The notes under the pieces are model-generated. The model saw only the letters and a program-made list of their open reading frames with translations, searched no databases and had not been told where the DNA came from. A DNA stretch of 40,188 bases from Tenderia sp965602225 (GTDB lineage: Bacteria; Pseudomonadota; Gammaproteobacteria; Tenderiales; Tenderiaceae), in assembly GCA_965602225.1 (NCBI GenBank), contig CBFCYE010000023.1, forward strand, positions 1 to 40,188. Direction: 5' to 3'. Position 1 is the first letter of the stretch. Each line of letters starts with the position of its first letter. A program made the translations under genes and the position numbers. Below, piece by piece: positions 33,238 through 40,188 of the stretch.

Positions 33238-34017
33238 GTGCGGATAGCCTTGGGTGTGGAATATGATGGCAGTGCTTTTTGTGGCTGGCAGTTTCAGGAT
33301 CATTCACCATCGGTGCAGGAAGCGGTGGAGAAGGCGCTTTCGTGTGTGGCTAATGAGCCTGTACGAGTTATCTGTGCCGGACGTACTGATACCGGGGTGC
33401 ATGCCTCCGAGCAGGTGATTCATTTCGATACCGAGGTAGAACGTTCGCTGCGTTCCTGGGTGTATGGTGCTAATGCCAACCTACCCGACGAGGTGGTGAT
33501 TCTCTGGGCTGCGCCGATTAGTGATGAATTCCACGCCCGTTTCAGTGCCGTTCGCCGTCGTTATCGTTATGTTATTTATAACCGCAATGTCAGGCCCACC
33601 TTTCTGTCTGCACGAACCACTTGGGATTATCGTGGCTTAGATGAAATGCTGATGGCTGAAGCGGCGCAATGCCTGGTTGGTGAACACGACTTTTCCTCCT
33701 ACCGTGCCGTGGGCTGTCAGGCCAAGAGTCCGGTCCGCACCGTTCACCAGATTGAGGTGACACGTAAAAATGAGCTGATCTTTATTGATATCGAGGCCAA
33801 TGCCTTTTTACATCACATGGTGCGCAATATTGCCGGGGTGTTGATGGCAATTGGGGCGGGGCAGCGGCCGGTGGAGTGGGCTAAACAAGTATTGGAATAT
33901 AGGGATCGCACCCTGGGGGGGATTACCGCATCGCCATCAGGCTTGTATTTGACTCAGGTAAGCTATCCTCCAGAGTTTGAGTTGCCCCAGGTCAGTCAGA
34001 GTTCTGCCATTTGGTAA
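33238..34017 (+). CDS. truA: tRNA pseudouridine synthase A
   Basis: TruA makes pseudouridine at positions 38-40 of the tRNA anticodon stem. The 259-residue protein begins at a GTG (GGAG 7 bases upstream) with MRIALGVEYDGSAFCGWQ. The catalytic Asp51 is in CAGRTDTGVHA. RRRYRYVIYNR, GEHDFSSYRAVGCQAKSPVRT and NAFLHHMVRNIAGVL are further signatures. It opens the conserved truA-trpF-trpB-trpA-accD-folC-dedD order. Confidence 0.95.
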   Translation: MRIALGVEYDGSAFCGWQFQDHSPSVQEAVEKALSCVANEPVRVICAGRTDTGVHASEQVIHFDTEVERSLRSWVYGANANLPDEVVILWAAPISDEFHARFSAVRRRYRYVIYNRNVRPTFLSARTTWDYRGLDEMLMAEAAQCLVGEHDFSSYRAVGCQAKSPVRTVHQIEVTRKNELIFIDIEANAFLHHMVRNIAGVLMAIGAGQRPVEWAKQVLEYRDRTLGGITASPSGLYLTQVSYPPEFELPQVSQSSAIW

Positions 34018-34054
34018 ATATTTATAAAGCCCCTACAAAGTGTGTAAATATTTC

Positions 34055-34082
34055 TTGCAAATCTTAATAACACGTATATTAT
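34055..34082 (+). promoter_or_regulatory. promoter-like sequence downstream of truA
   Basis: TTGCAA (34055-34060) and TATTAT (34077-34082), 16 bases apart. Transcripts starting near 34090 would end at the terminator at 34218, before the next gene. Confidence 0.35.
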
Positions 34083-34134
34083 GTACACCTATAGATTGTG
34101 TGTGTATTTGAGGTTTGCGCTAAAGGGTCTCTGT

Positions 34135-34177
34135 CCTTCTTCCCTCCCCCCTCCCCCTCCTAGAAGAGGGTGGGGAT
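34135..34177. repeat. C-rich/G-rich repeat fragment related to the 14.5 kb element
   Basis: CCCTCCCCCTCC faces GAGGGTGGGG in a hairpin of the same kind as the right half of the element at 14545-14710 and the fragment at 12742-12779. It is degenerate and lacks terminal inverted repeats. Confidence 0.45.
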
Positions 34178-34192
34178 CCTTGCAAAAAAATG

Positions 34193-34218
34193 GGCCGCCC
34201 CGAAAGGGCGGCCTTTTT
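34193..34218 (+). terminator. strong Rho-independent terminator between truA and the Cys4 gene
   Basis: GGCCGCCC-CGAAA-GGGCGGCC, a perfect 8-base-pair stem, followed by five or more Ts. It separates truA from the downstream genes. Confidence 0.88.
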
Positions 34219-34321
34219 TATTTTCGGCTGATACCTGGCTAACAAAAGTATCAAAACAATACTAGAATCAAACTGTGGCAACGCGTTTTTGAGGCAGACT
34301 TTCTGCAACAGGAGAAGTGCG

Positions 34322-34498
34322 ATGAGCGATGTTAATGAACCAGAAGACGAACTTGTTCAGTGCGATGTATGTTTAAAAGAAATCCCTGTCTCTGAGGCCA
34401 AGAATGCCGAGGCGAGTGATTATGTGGCTCATTTCTGCGGTTTGGACTGCTATGAGAAGTGGGTGGACAAAGCCGCGCAGGATACGGCAAACGATTAG
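34322..34498 (+). CDS. small Cys4 zinc-ribbon-like protein (DUF3330-like)
   Basis: A 58-residue acidic protein. Four cysteines, CDVC (14, 17) and HFCGLDC (39, 43), fit a zinc-binding ribbon; the sequence HFCGLDCYEKW resembles the DUF3330 family. The ATG at 34322 has AGGAG 7 bases upstream; the frame extends 33 bases further upstream to a non-ATG codon, which I reject. It lies between the truA terminator and trpF, probably with its own promoter. Role unknown. Confidence 0.72.
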   Translation: MSDVNEPEDELVQCDVCLKEIPVSEAKNAEASDYVAHFCGLDCYEKWVDKAAQDTAND

Positions 34499-34531
34499 AT
34501 ATACAGTTACCCTGGCTTAAGTTCACTGAAT

Positions 34532-34547
34532 AATACCTGCGGGTATT
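34532..34547. other. small hairpin upstream of trpF
   Basis: AATACC-TGCG-GGTATT forms a 6-base-pair stem about 90 bases before trpF. There is no T run, and no Trp-rich leader peptide was found, so there is no evidence for classical trp attenuation here. Confidence 0.35.
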
Positions 34548-34635
34548 GACTCTATCTCTGATCAGATCTGGCCGGAGAGGGCAGCCTAAGCCTTCGAATT
34601 CTGGTAATATTCCCCTTTTTTTGCGGATCATCCTT

Positions 34636-35253
34636 ATGCGCACGCGGATTAAAATCTGTGGCATCACTCGGCCGGAAGACGGTATTGAGGCCGCCCGATT
34701 GGGGGCGGATGCGATTGGTCTGGTGTTTTATAACAAGAGTCCAAGGGCGGTGACGCCAAAACAAGCCGCTGAGATTGCAGCGGCCTTGCCTCCATTTGTG
34801 AGTATTGTTGGTCTGTTTGTTGATCCCGATCCAGTCAATGTCGAGGTGGTGTTGGCTCAAGTGTCGCTGGATTTGATCCAGTTTCATGGCAATGAGACAC
34901 CTGAGTTTTGCGCCAGTTTTGGCCGGCCTTATCTGAAAGCGGTTCGTATGCGCGAGGGCGTGGATCTGGCGGCTGAGCGTGAGCGTTATAGTGATGCCCG
35001 TGGTCTGTTACTGGATACTTATCAGTCAGGTACGCCGGGCGGCACGGGTGAGGCGTTTGAGTGGGACAGGGTGCCCGAAGATTTAGCTGCGTCGATTGTG
35101 CTGGCCGGTGGTTTGACCCCGGACAACGTCGCTGCGGCAGTTAAGCAGGTGCAGCCCTATGCGGTCGATGTTAGTGGCGGTGTAGAGGCGAGCAAGGGAA
35201 TCAAGGATGCAGCCAAGCTGGCTGCCTTTTTCAAGAACGCCTCATGTTCTTGA
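34636..35253 (+). CDS. trpF: phosphoribosylanthranilate isomerase
   Basis: TrpF catalyses the Amadori rearrangement of phosphoribosylanthranilate in tryptophan synthesis. The 205-residue TIM barrel has the N-terminal MRTRIKICGITRPED with the catalytic Cys8, QFHGNETPEFC, LLLDTYQSGTPGGTGEAFEW with the catalytic Asp, and VDVSGGVEASKGIKD. ATG 34636 is the family start; the open frame upstream to 34546 is non-coding. trpB follows 33 bases downstream. Confidence 0.95.
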   Translation: MRTRIKICGITRPEDGIEAARLGADAIGLVFYNKSPRAVTPKQAAEIAAALPPFVSIVGLFVDPDPVNVEVVLAQVSLDLIQFHGNETPEFCASFGRPYLKAVRMREGVDLAAERERYSDARGLLLDTYQSGTPGGTGEAFEWDRVPEDLAASIVLAGGLTPDNVAAAVKQVQPYAVDVSGGVEASKGIKDAAKLAAFFKNASCS

Positions 35254-35286
35254 AAGTGAAACTAAAAAAGTTTGGAGAAGTGAGAC

Positions 35287-36486
35287 GTGTCGAAAGCGAA
35301 CTTACCTGACGCCAATGGCCATTTCGGCCCCTATGGCGGCCGTTTTTGTGCTGAGACCTTGATGGAGCCGCTGGACGAATTGACAGCGGCCTATGAACGG
35401 TTAAAGCATGACGCCGATTTTCAGGCGGAATATGATAAAGACTTGGCCCACTATGTTGGCCGTCCGTCACCGCTCTATTTTGCCGAGCGTTGGTCTGGAA
35501 TCCTTGGCGGTGCCAAGGTCTATCTGAAGCGTGAAGATCTGAATCACACTGGCGCTCACAAGATCAATAACACTATCGGTCAGGCCTTGTTGGCAAAACA
35601 TCTGGGCAAGACCCGTATTATCGCCGAGACCGGTGCCGGTCAGCACGGTGTGGCTTCAGCGACTGTCGCTGCGCGCCTGGGACTGGAATGCGTGGTCTAC
35701 ATGGGGGCTGAAGATGTTAAACGTCAGGCCCTGAATGTCTATCGCATGAAGTTGCTTGGCGCCACTGTCGTGTCGGTGGCGTCTGGCTCCAAGACACTGA
35801 AAGACGCGCTTAACGAGGCCATGCGTGACTGGGTTACCAATGTCGACAATACCTTCTACATCATTGGTACTGTCGCTGGTCCGCACCCTTATCCGATGTT
35901 GGTGCGTGATTTCCAGACTGTGATCGGTCGTGAGGCCAAACGTCAGATTCTAGAGGCTGAAGGTCGTCTGCCTGATGCCCTGGTGGCTTGTGTGGGTGGT
36001 GGTTCTAACGCCATTGGTCTGTTTCATCCTTTCATTGATGATGAAGCCGTCGCTATCTACGGCGTTGAGGGTGGCGGTGATGGTGTTGATACACCGCGCC
36101 ATGCTGCACCTCTATGTGCCGGTCGTCCTGGTGTGTTGCACGGTAATCGCACCTATTTGGTGGAAGACGAAAACGGCCAGATCATCGAGACCCATTCGGT
36201 CTCGGCCGGGCTGGACTATCCTGGTGTTGGCCCCGAACATGCCTGGTTGAAAGATAGTGGTCGTGCCAATTACGTTGCTGCCACCGATACCGAAGCCTTG
36301 CAGGCCTTTCATGATTTGACTCGCATTGAGGGCATTATGCCGGCGCTAGAGTCTAGTCATGCCTTGGCCTATGCCGCCAAACTGGCGCCGCAAATGGACA
36401 AAGACAAGATCATTATCGTCAATCTGTCCGGTCGTGGAGATAAAGACATTCACACCGTCGCCGGGCTGGAGGGGATTACAGTATGA
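35287..36486 (+). CDS. trpB: tryptophan synthase beta chain
   Basis: TrpB joins indole and serine, with PLP bound to Lys92 in LNHTGAHKINN. The 399-residue protein also shows GRPSPLYFAERWS, ETGAGQHGVASATVAARLG, VACVGGGSNAIGLFHPF and NLSGRGDKD. It starts at GTG 35287 with MSKANLPDANGHFGPYGGRF, and overlaps trpA by four bases (ATGA), the normal coupling of the two subunits of the complex. Confidence 0.97.
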   Translation: MSKANLPDANGHFGPYGGRFCAETLMEPLDELTAAYERLKHDADFQAEYDKDLAHYVGRPSPLYFAERWSGILGGAKVYLKREDLNHTGAHKINNTIGQALLAKHLGKTRIIAETGAGQHGVASATVAARLGLECVVYMGAEDVKRQALNVYRMKLLGATVVSVASGSKTLKDALNEAMRDWVTNVDNTFYIIGTVAGPHPYPMLVRDFQTVIGREAKRQILEAEGRLPDALVACVGGGSNAIGLFHPFIDDEAVAIYGVEGGGDGVDTPRHAAPLCAGRPGVLHGNRTYLVEDENGQIIETHSVSAGLDYPGVGPEHAWLKDSGRANYVAATDTEALQAFHDLTRIEGIMPALESSHALAYAAKLAPQMDKDKIIIVNLSGRGDKDIHTVAGLEGITV

Positions 36487-37286
36487 GCCGTATCGCACAA
36501 CGATTTGCCGATCTGAAGGCCATTGGCCGCAAGGCGTTGATCCCGTTTGTTACTGCCGGTGATCCCAATCCCAATGTTACCGTGCCACTATTGCATGACA
36601 TGGTTGAGGCGGGTGCTGACCTACTTGAGCTGGGCGTGCCGTTTTCTGATCCTATGGCCGAAGGGCCGGTGATTCAGAAGGCCTGCGAGCGGGCTTTGCT
36701 ACATAACACCAGTCTGCGCGATGTGCTGGCGATGGTGAAGCAGTTTCGTCAAACTGACAGTGAAACACCTGTTGTTTTGATGGGGTACATGAACCCGGTT
36801 GAGATTATGGGCTATCAGACATTCGCTACGGCCGCTGCTGAGGCAGGTGTTGATGCTCTGCTGACCGTGGACATGCCCCCGGAAGAAGCGGGTGACCTGG
36901 TAGCTGCCCTGGCTGAAGCTAGTATTGATCCTATCTTTTTATTGGCACCGACCACCGTTGATGAACGCATCACCAAGATCTGCGCTGATGCCAGTGGTTT
37001 TGTATACTATGTTTCATTAAAGGGTGTTACCGGTGCCGGCAATCTGGATGTCGCCGCAGTGGAACACAAGGTTGAGCAAATTCGCCGCCATACAGATTTG
37101 CCGATAGGCGTTGGTTTTGGTATTCGTGATGCGGAAACGGCCCGACGGGTTTCAGATGTTGCCGATGCCGTGGTGGTAGGCAGCGCAGTAGTCAATCGCG
37201 TCGCTGAAAATGCGGGTCAGCCTGAAAAGATTAACGAGGCAGTTTGTAGCCTGTTGCGCGAGATGCGCGCGGCGATGGACGCATAA
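36483..37286 (+). CDS. trpA: tryptophan synthase alpha chain
   Basis: TrpA cleaves indole-3-glycerol phosphate and channels indole to TrpB. The 267-residue TIM barrel has LELGVPFSDP with catalytic Glu49, and GFVYYVSLKGVTGAG and GFGIRDAE for phosphate binding. The segment after SDP reads MAEGPVIQ, placing Glu where E. coli has the second catalytic acid Asp60. It is coupled to trpB by a four-base overlap and followed by a palindromic repeat before accD. Confidence 0.96.
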   Translation: MSRIAQRFADLKAIGRKALIPFVTAGDPNPNVTVPLLHDMVEAGADLLELGVPFSDPMAEGPVIQKACERALLHNTSLRDVLAMVKQFRQTDSETPVVLMGYMNPVEIMGYQTFATAAAEAGVDALLTVDMPPEEAGDLVAALAEASIDPIFLLAPTTVDERITKICADASGFVYYVSLKGVTGAGNLDVAAVEHKVEQIRRHTDLPIGVGFGIRDAETARRVSDVADAVVVGSAVVNRVAENAGQPEKINEAVCSLLREMRAAMDA

Positions 37287-37294
37287 GATTCATA

Positions 37295-37369
37295 TGTAGC
37301 CCGGATGAAGCGTAGCGAAATCCGGGGATAGCGAGTTCCTGGATTACACTACGTTTTTTCCAGGCTACA
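37295..37369. repeat. palindromic repeat between trpA and accD
   Basis: A 75-base element bounded by TGTAGCC and GGCTACA, with a second internal inverted pair CCGGAT...ATCCGG. The core GTAGCCCGGATGAAGCG is a widely dispersed intergenic repeat type in proteobacteria, as I recall. It could form a hairpin in the trpA-accD message, but it has no T run for termination. Confidence 0.7.
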
Positions 37370-37394
37370 CAATTTAGAGCACAGGAATAAAGCC

Positions 37395-38258
37395 ATGAGT
37401 TGGTTCGAAAAACTTTTACCTTTACGCATTCGCACAGATGCCAACACCAAAAAGTCCATCCCTGAGGGATTGTGGAGTAAGTGTGGTGGTTGTGGTGCGG
37501 TTTTGTATCGTGCTGAGTTGGAGCGTAACGCCGATGTTTGCATGAAGTGTGACCATCATCATCGCATTGGTGCCCGTCGTCGCCTGGATTTGTTTTTGGA
37601 TCAGGACGGCCGTGAAGAGATAGGTGCTGAGTTAGAGCCGATAGACATCCTCAAGTTTAAAGACAGCAAGAAGTACAAAGATCGTATTACTCAGGCGCAA
37701 AAAAATACTGAAGAAACTGACGCCCTGATTGCCATGAAGGGGACGCTCAAGGGCATGCCGCTGACAGTTGCTGCATTTGAGTTTAAATACATGGGTGGTT
37801 CGATGGGGTCAGTGGTTGGTGAGCGTTTTGTCCGTGCCGCCAATATCAGTCTTGAACAACGTATCCCGTTTGTCTGTTTTTCTGCCAGTGGTGGCGCCCG
37901 TATGCAAGAGGCCTTGTTTTCGCTGATGCAGATGGCCAAGACCAGTGCCGTGTTGGCCAGGATGAGCAAAGAGGGTATCCCTTTTATTTCAGTGATGACT
38001 GACCCGACTATGGGTGGTGTCTCGGCCAGTTTCGCTATGCTCGGTGATCTTAATGTCGCCGAACCAAAAGCGCTGATTGGTTTTGCTGGTCCGCGTGTCA
38101 TCGAACAGACTGTGCGTGAAACCCTGCCGGCTGGTTTCCAGCGCAGTGAGTTCCTGCTCGATCACGGTGCCATCGACATAATTGTCAGTCGCCTGGAAAT
38201 GCGTGACCGTCTCGCCAATGTGTTGTCTATCCTGAGTAATAAAACACTGCAATCCTGA
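37395..38258 (+). CDS. accD: acetyl-CoA carboxylase carboxyltransferase subunit beta
   Basis: AccD pairs with AccA to transfer the carboxyl group from biotin to acetyl-CoA, the first step of fatty acid synthesis. The 287-residue protein begins MSWFEKLLPLRIR and has the zinc ribbon with Cys30, Cys33, Cys49 and Cys52. FSASGGARMQEALFSLMQMAKTS, split over the crotonase core, and TDPTMGGVSASFAMLGD, GFAGPRVIEQTVRETLP complete the picture. AGGA precedes the ATG. accA lies elsewhere. Confidence 0.97.
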   Translation: MSWFEKLLPLRIRTDANTKKSIPEGLWSKCGGCGAVLYRAELERNADVCMKCDHHHRIGARRRLDLFLDQDGREEIGAELEPIDILKFKDSKKYKDRITQAQKNTEETDALIAMKGTLKGMPLTVAAFEFKYMGGSMGSVVGERFVRAANISLEQRIPFVCFSASGGARMQEALFSLMQMAKTSAVLARMSKEGIPFISVMTDPTMGGVSASFAMLGDLNVAEPKALIGFAGPRVIEQTVRETLPAGFQRSEFLLDHGAIDIIVSRLEMRDRLANVLSILSNKTLQS

Positions 38259-38295
38259 TCTGGTTAGGGCCGAACTGGTTAGGAATAGGGCGCTA

Positions 38296-39606
38296 ATGCG
38301 CTTTCAAACGCTTGCTGAATGGCTCTCCTGGCAGGAGGGCCTGCACCCCTCTGAAATTGACCTGGGCCTGGATCGCGTTCGTGCGGTGCTGTGTGAACTG
38401 GGTCATCAACAGCTCAACTGTCCCGTTATCAGCGTCGCCGGTACCAATGGCAAGGGCTCGTCGGTGGCCATGCTGGAGGCCATCTATCTGGCAGCCGGTT
38501 ATCGCGTTGGTGCTTATACCTCGCCGCATTTATTGTCCTACAACGAGCGGGTGCGTCTGAATGGTGAGCCAGTCGCTGATGTCTTATTGTGTGATGCCTT
38601 TGAACGCATCGATCAGGCCCGTGGCGAAACTTCGCTGACCTATTTTGAATTCGGTACCCTGGCGGCAATCGAGATCTTTGCCCAGGCCAGGCTGGATGTT
38701 GTGATCATGGAGGTTGGCCTGGGTGGCCGTCTTGATGCTACCAATGTACTCGATGCCGATGTCGCCCTGATTACCCCGATAGACCTGGATCATGCCGACT
38801 GGCTCGGTAATGACCGGGAAGTCATTGGCCGGGAAAAGGCTGGCATTATGCGCGCCGGGCGGCCTGCGGTCTGCGGTGATATCAATCCGCCCGCTAGCTT
38901 GCAACAAACGGCTGATGAGCTGGGCGTGCAGCTATTCCAATCAGGGCGGGATTTTTCCTTCCTCGACCAGACTGGCATAGGTCAGATTGGTCAATGGCGC
39001 TGGAGTTCGGGTGGACGTGTTCGTGATGCCTTGCCTGATCCGGCCCTGCGTGGTGTATTTCAAAAGGCCAATGCGGCTGCGGTGTTGATGGTGACTGAAT
39101 TGCTGGTCGAACGGTTGCCTTTATCCCAATCCCATATTCGTGAGGGCTTGGCCAATGTCAGTGTGCCGGGACGGTTTCAGGTGTTGTTTGGCGAAGTGCC
39201 GCTGATACTGGATGTGGCTCACAACCCTCAGGCTGCTCGGGCGCTGGCTGCCAATCTGGATGCCTGGCCGATGCCCGGCAAGGTCTATGCGGTCACAGCC
39301 ATGATGGCGGACAAGGAGATTGGCGAGATTATGGCGGCCATGGCTGGTGTAGTGGATGGTTGGCGCTTGACCAGTGTTGATCTGCCACGTGCGGCCACGG
39401 CTGAACAGTTGGCTGTTATTTTGACTGAAACATCACCGGGGGCGGAATATGAACTCTGCGTCAGTGTGAACGAGGCTTTGCAGGCCCTGCAGGCGATAGT
39501 CCAGCCGAATGACCGGGTGGTGGTGTTTGGTTCGTTTTATACCGTGGCCGAGGTCATGCAGGGGGACTATAATGCCGGATTATCCTCGTCTCACAACAAA
39601 GGTTGA
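38296..39606 (+). CDS. folC: bifunctional folylpolyglutamate/dihydrofolate synthase
   Basis: FolC adds glutamate to dihydropteroate and then to folates. The 436-residue Mur-ligase-type protein has the P-loop VAGTNGKGSSVAML (47-60), TSPHLLSYNERVRLNG, EVGLGGRLDATNV, ITPIDLDHADWLG, and DVAHNPQAARALAANL in the C-terminal domain. It follows accD by 37 bases and precedes the SPOR protein, as in many gammaproteobacteria. Confidence 0.95.
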   Translation: MRFQTLAEWLSWQEGLHPSEIDLGLDRVRAVLCELGHQQLNCPVISVAGTNGKGSSVAMLEAIYLAAGYRVGAYTSPHLLSYNERVRLNGEPVADVLLCDAFERIDQARGETSLTYFEFGTLAAIEIFAQARLDVVIMEVGLGGRLDATNVLDADVALITPIDLDHADWLGNDREVIGREKAGIMRAGRPAVCGDINPPASLQQTADELGVQLFQSGRDFSFLDQTGIGQIGQWRWSSGGRVRDALPDPALRGVFQKANAAAVLMVTELLVERLPLSQSHIREGLANVSVPGRFQVLFGEVPLILDVAHNPQAARALAANLDAWPMPGKVYAVTAMMADKEIGEIMAAMAGVVDGWRLTSVDLPRAATAEQLAVILTETSPGAEYELCVSVNEALQALQAIVQPNDRVVVFGSFYTVAEVMQGDYNAGLSSSHNKG

Positions 39607-39609
39607 TTG

Positions 39610-40188
39610 ATGGATCAAGCGCATAAACAACGTCTGGTAGGTGGCATCGTCCTGCTGTCGTTAGCACTTATTTTGATTCCTACCATTCTTGACTTCAGTC
39701 AGGATGAATTAGGGCCGAAGCAACGGGAAGAAATGCCCGAAGCCCCTGATGTGATGAAAATGGAGGTTCTGCCGCTGGAAATCTGGTCTGAGCGGATAGA
39801 TCCTGAGGTCGATAGCGATAGCCGTATTGTTGAAACACCCAGCGTTGTAAAAGAAAGCCCCAAAGCGGCGGCCCCGGCTGCGGCAGCCAGGCCTGAAAAG
39901 AAACCAGAACCTAAACCTGCTGTCGTCAAAGTAAAACCAAAGCCAGCCCCCAAAGCTGTTGTAACAAAGGGTGCAGGCGCCTGGGTGGTGCAAGTGGCAA
40001 GTTTTTCAGATGAGCCAAAGGCATTTAAATTGCGTGATCGGCTTAGAAAAGCGGGTATAACCTGCTTTATTGAGCGGGGTCGTGGTGATGCAGGTCTCAT
40101 CTATCGCGTCAAAGCTGGACCTGTGCTGCGCAAATCAGAGGCCGATCAGTTGAAAAAACAGGTCAGCAAGCAGGTCAAGCTTGATGGT
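39610..40188 (+). CDS. dedD: SPOR-domain cell division protein, DedD-like, 3' partial
   Basis: The first 193 codons of a bitopic inner membrane protein. A cytoplasmic start (MDQAHKQR) precedes a single membrane segment (about residues 9-25). A periplasmic Pro/Lys/Ala-rich linker then leads to a SPOR domain (WVVQVASFSDEPKAFKLRDR, and later YRVKAGPVLRKSEADQLKKQ) that should bind denuded septal peptidoglycan. The gene runs off the window. It starts 3 bases after folC; cvpA and purF would be expected next from conserved order. Confidence 0.9.
   Translation, partial: MDQAHKQRLVGGIVLLSLALILIPTILDFSQDELGPKQREEMPEAPDVMKMEVLPLEIWSERIDPEVDSDSRIVETPSVVKESPKAAAPAAAARPEKKPEPKPAVVKVKPKPAPKAVVTKGAGAWVVQVASFSDEPKAFKLRDRLRKAGITCFIERGRGDAGLIYRVKAGPVLRKSEADQLKKQVSKQVKLDG

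Larger units (their letters stand above)
34018..34321. other. non-coding region with promoter-like and terminator elements
   Basis: About 300 bases without a gene. It contains TTGCAA-N16-TATTAT (34055-34082), a pyrimidine-rich C/T tract with a G-rich partner (34135-34177) and a strong terminator (34193-34218). The layout would allow a short independent RNA, or simply the 3' end of truA. Confidence 0.5.

Noticed and set aside
34499..34635. trp attenuator upstream of trpF
   Set aside because: No leader peptide with tandem Trp codons, and the hairpin at 34532-34547 has no T run.
1..40188. tRNA or rRNA genes
   Set aside because: No GTTCGA-type T-loop with a matching acceptor stem, and no rRNA-like segment, was found outside coding sequence by eye; a covariance-model scan would be needed to be certain.

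Overview
The window reads as a continuous stretch of a gammaproteobacterial chromosome. The gene orders argD-argF-ABC ATPase, grxD, rnt-pyrC and truA-trpF-trpB-trpA-accD-folC-dedD, together with an Fe-type superoxide dismutase, cytochrome c4 and a DHC-type diheme cytochrome, fit a respiratory, free-living gammaproteobacterium. I cannot name the genus. I saw no rRNA, tRNA, CRISPR array or intact insertion sequence.

Bases 1-14475 are the end of an exopolysaccharide locus. It starts with the 3' part of wecE (dTDP-4-amino-4,6-dideoxygalactose transaminase). A minus-strand run follows: two family 4 glycosyltransferases, a methyltransferase and an acyltransferase 3 membrane protein. A plus-strand run comes next: a FemAB/GNAT-like transferase, a third glycosyltransferase, an acyl carrier protein, exosortase A-associated hydrolases 2 and 1, and a secreted beta-helix protein. 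Two minus-strand genes close it: the exosortase A-associated PLP decarboxylase and acyl-CoA ligase. These accessory families normally sit beside exosortase xrtA/epsH, but no exosortase and no PEP-CTERM protein is visible here.

Bases 14476-15010 hold a tandem, hairpin-rich, MITE-like repeat. Bases 15011-18409 are rfbB-rfbA-rfbC-rfbD with overlapping stops and starts, making dTDP-L-rhamnose. RfbA/RfbB also make the substrate of WecE, so the two ends of the sugar region are biochemically linked.

Bases 18410-27103 are mixed: a 474-base gene-poor stretch, a small periplasmic protein, a PDZ-less trypsin-like protease, cytochrome c4 with a structured leader, the argD-argF-ABC ATPase run, sodB, an orphan hydantoinase B-like protein and the monothiol glutaredoxin grxD. 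A nearly identical 15-base motif lies upstream of both cytochrome c4 and sodB.

Bases 27248-30080 form one tight operon: diheme cytochrome c, PepSY protein, OmpR-type regulator and histidine kinase. rnt and pyrC follow on the minus strand. Bases 31967-33132 carry a tandem pair of secreted DUF1566 paralogues. The window ends in housekeeping genes: truA, a small Cys4 protein, trpF, trpB, trpA, a palindromic repeat, accD, folC and the first 193 codons of a dedD-like SPOR protein.

The least ordinary parts are the exosortase-type carrier-protein gene set with its atypical hydrolases, the MITE-like tandem repeat, the shared palindromic motif upstream of the cytochrome and superoxide dismutase genes, and a possible short RNA between truA and the Cys4 gene.
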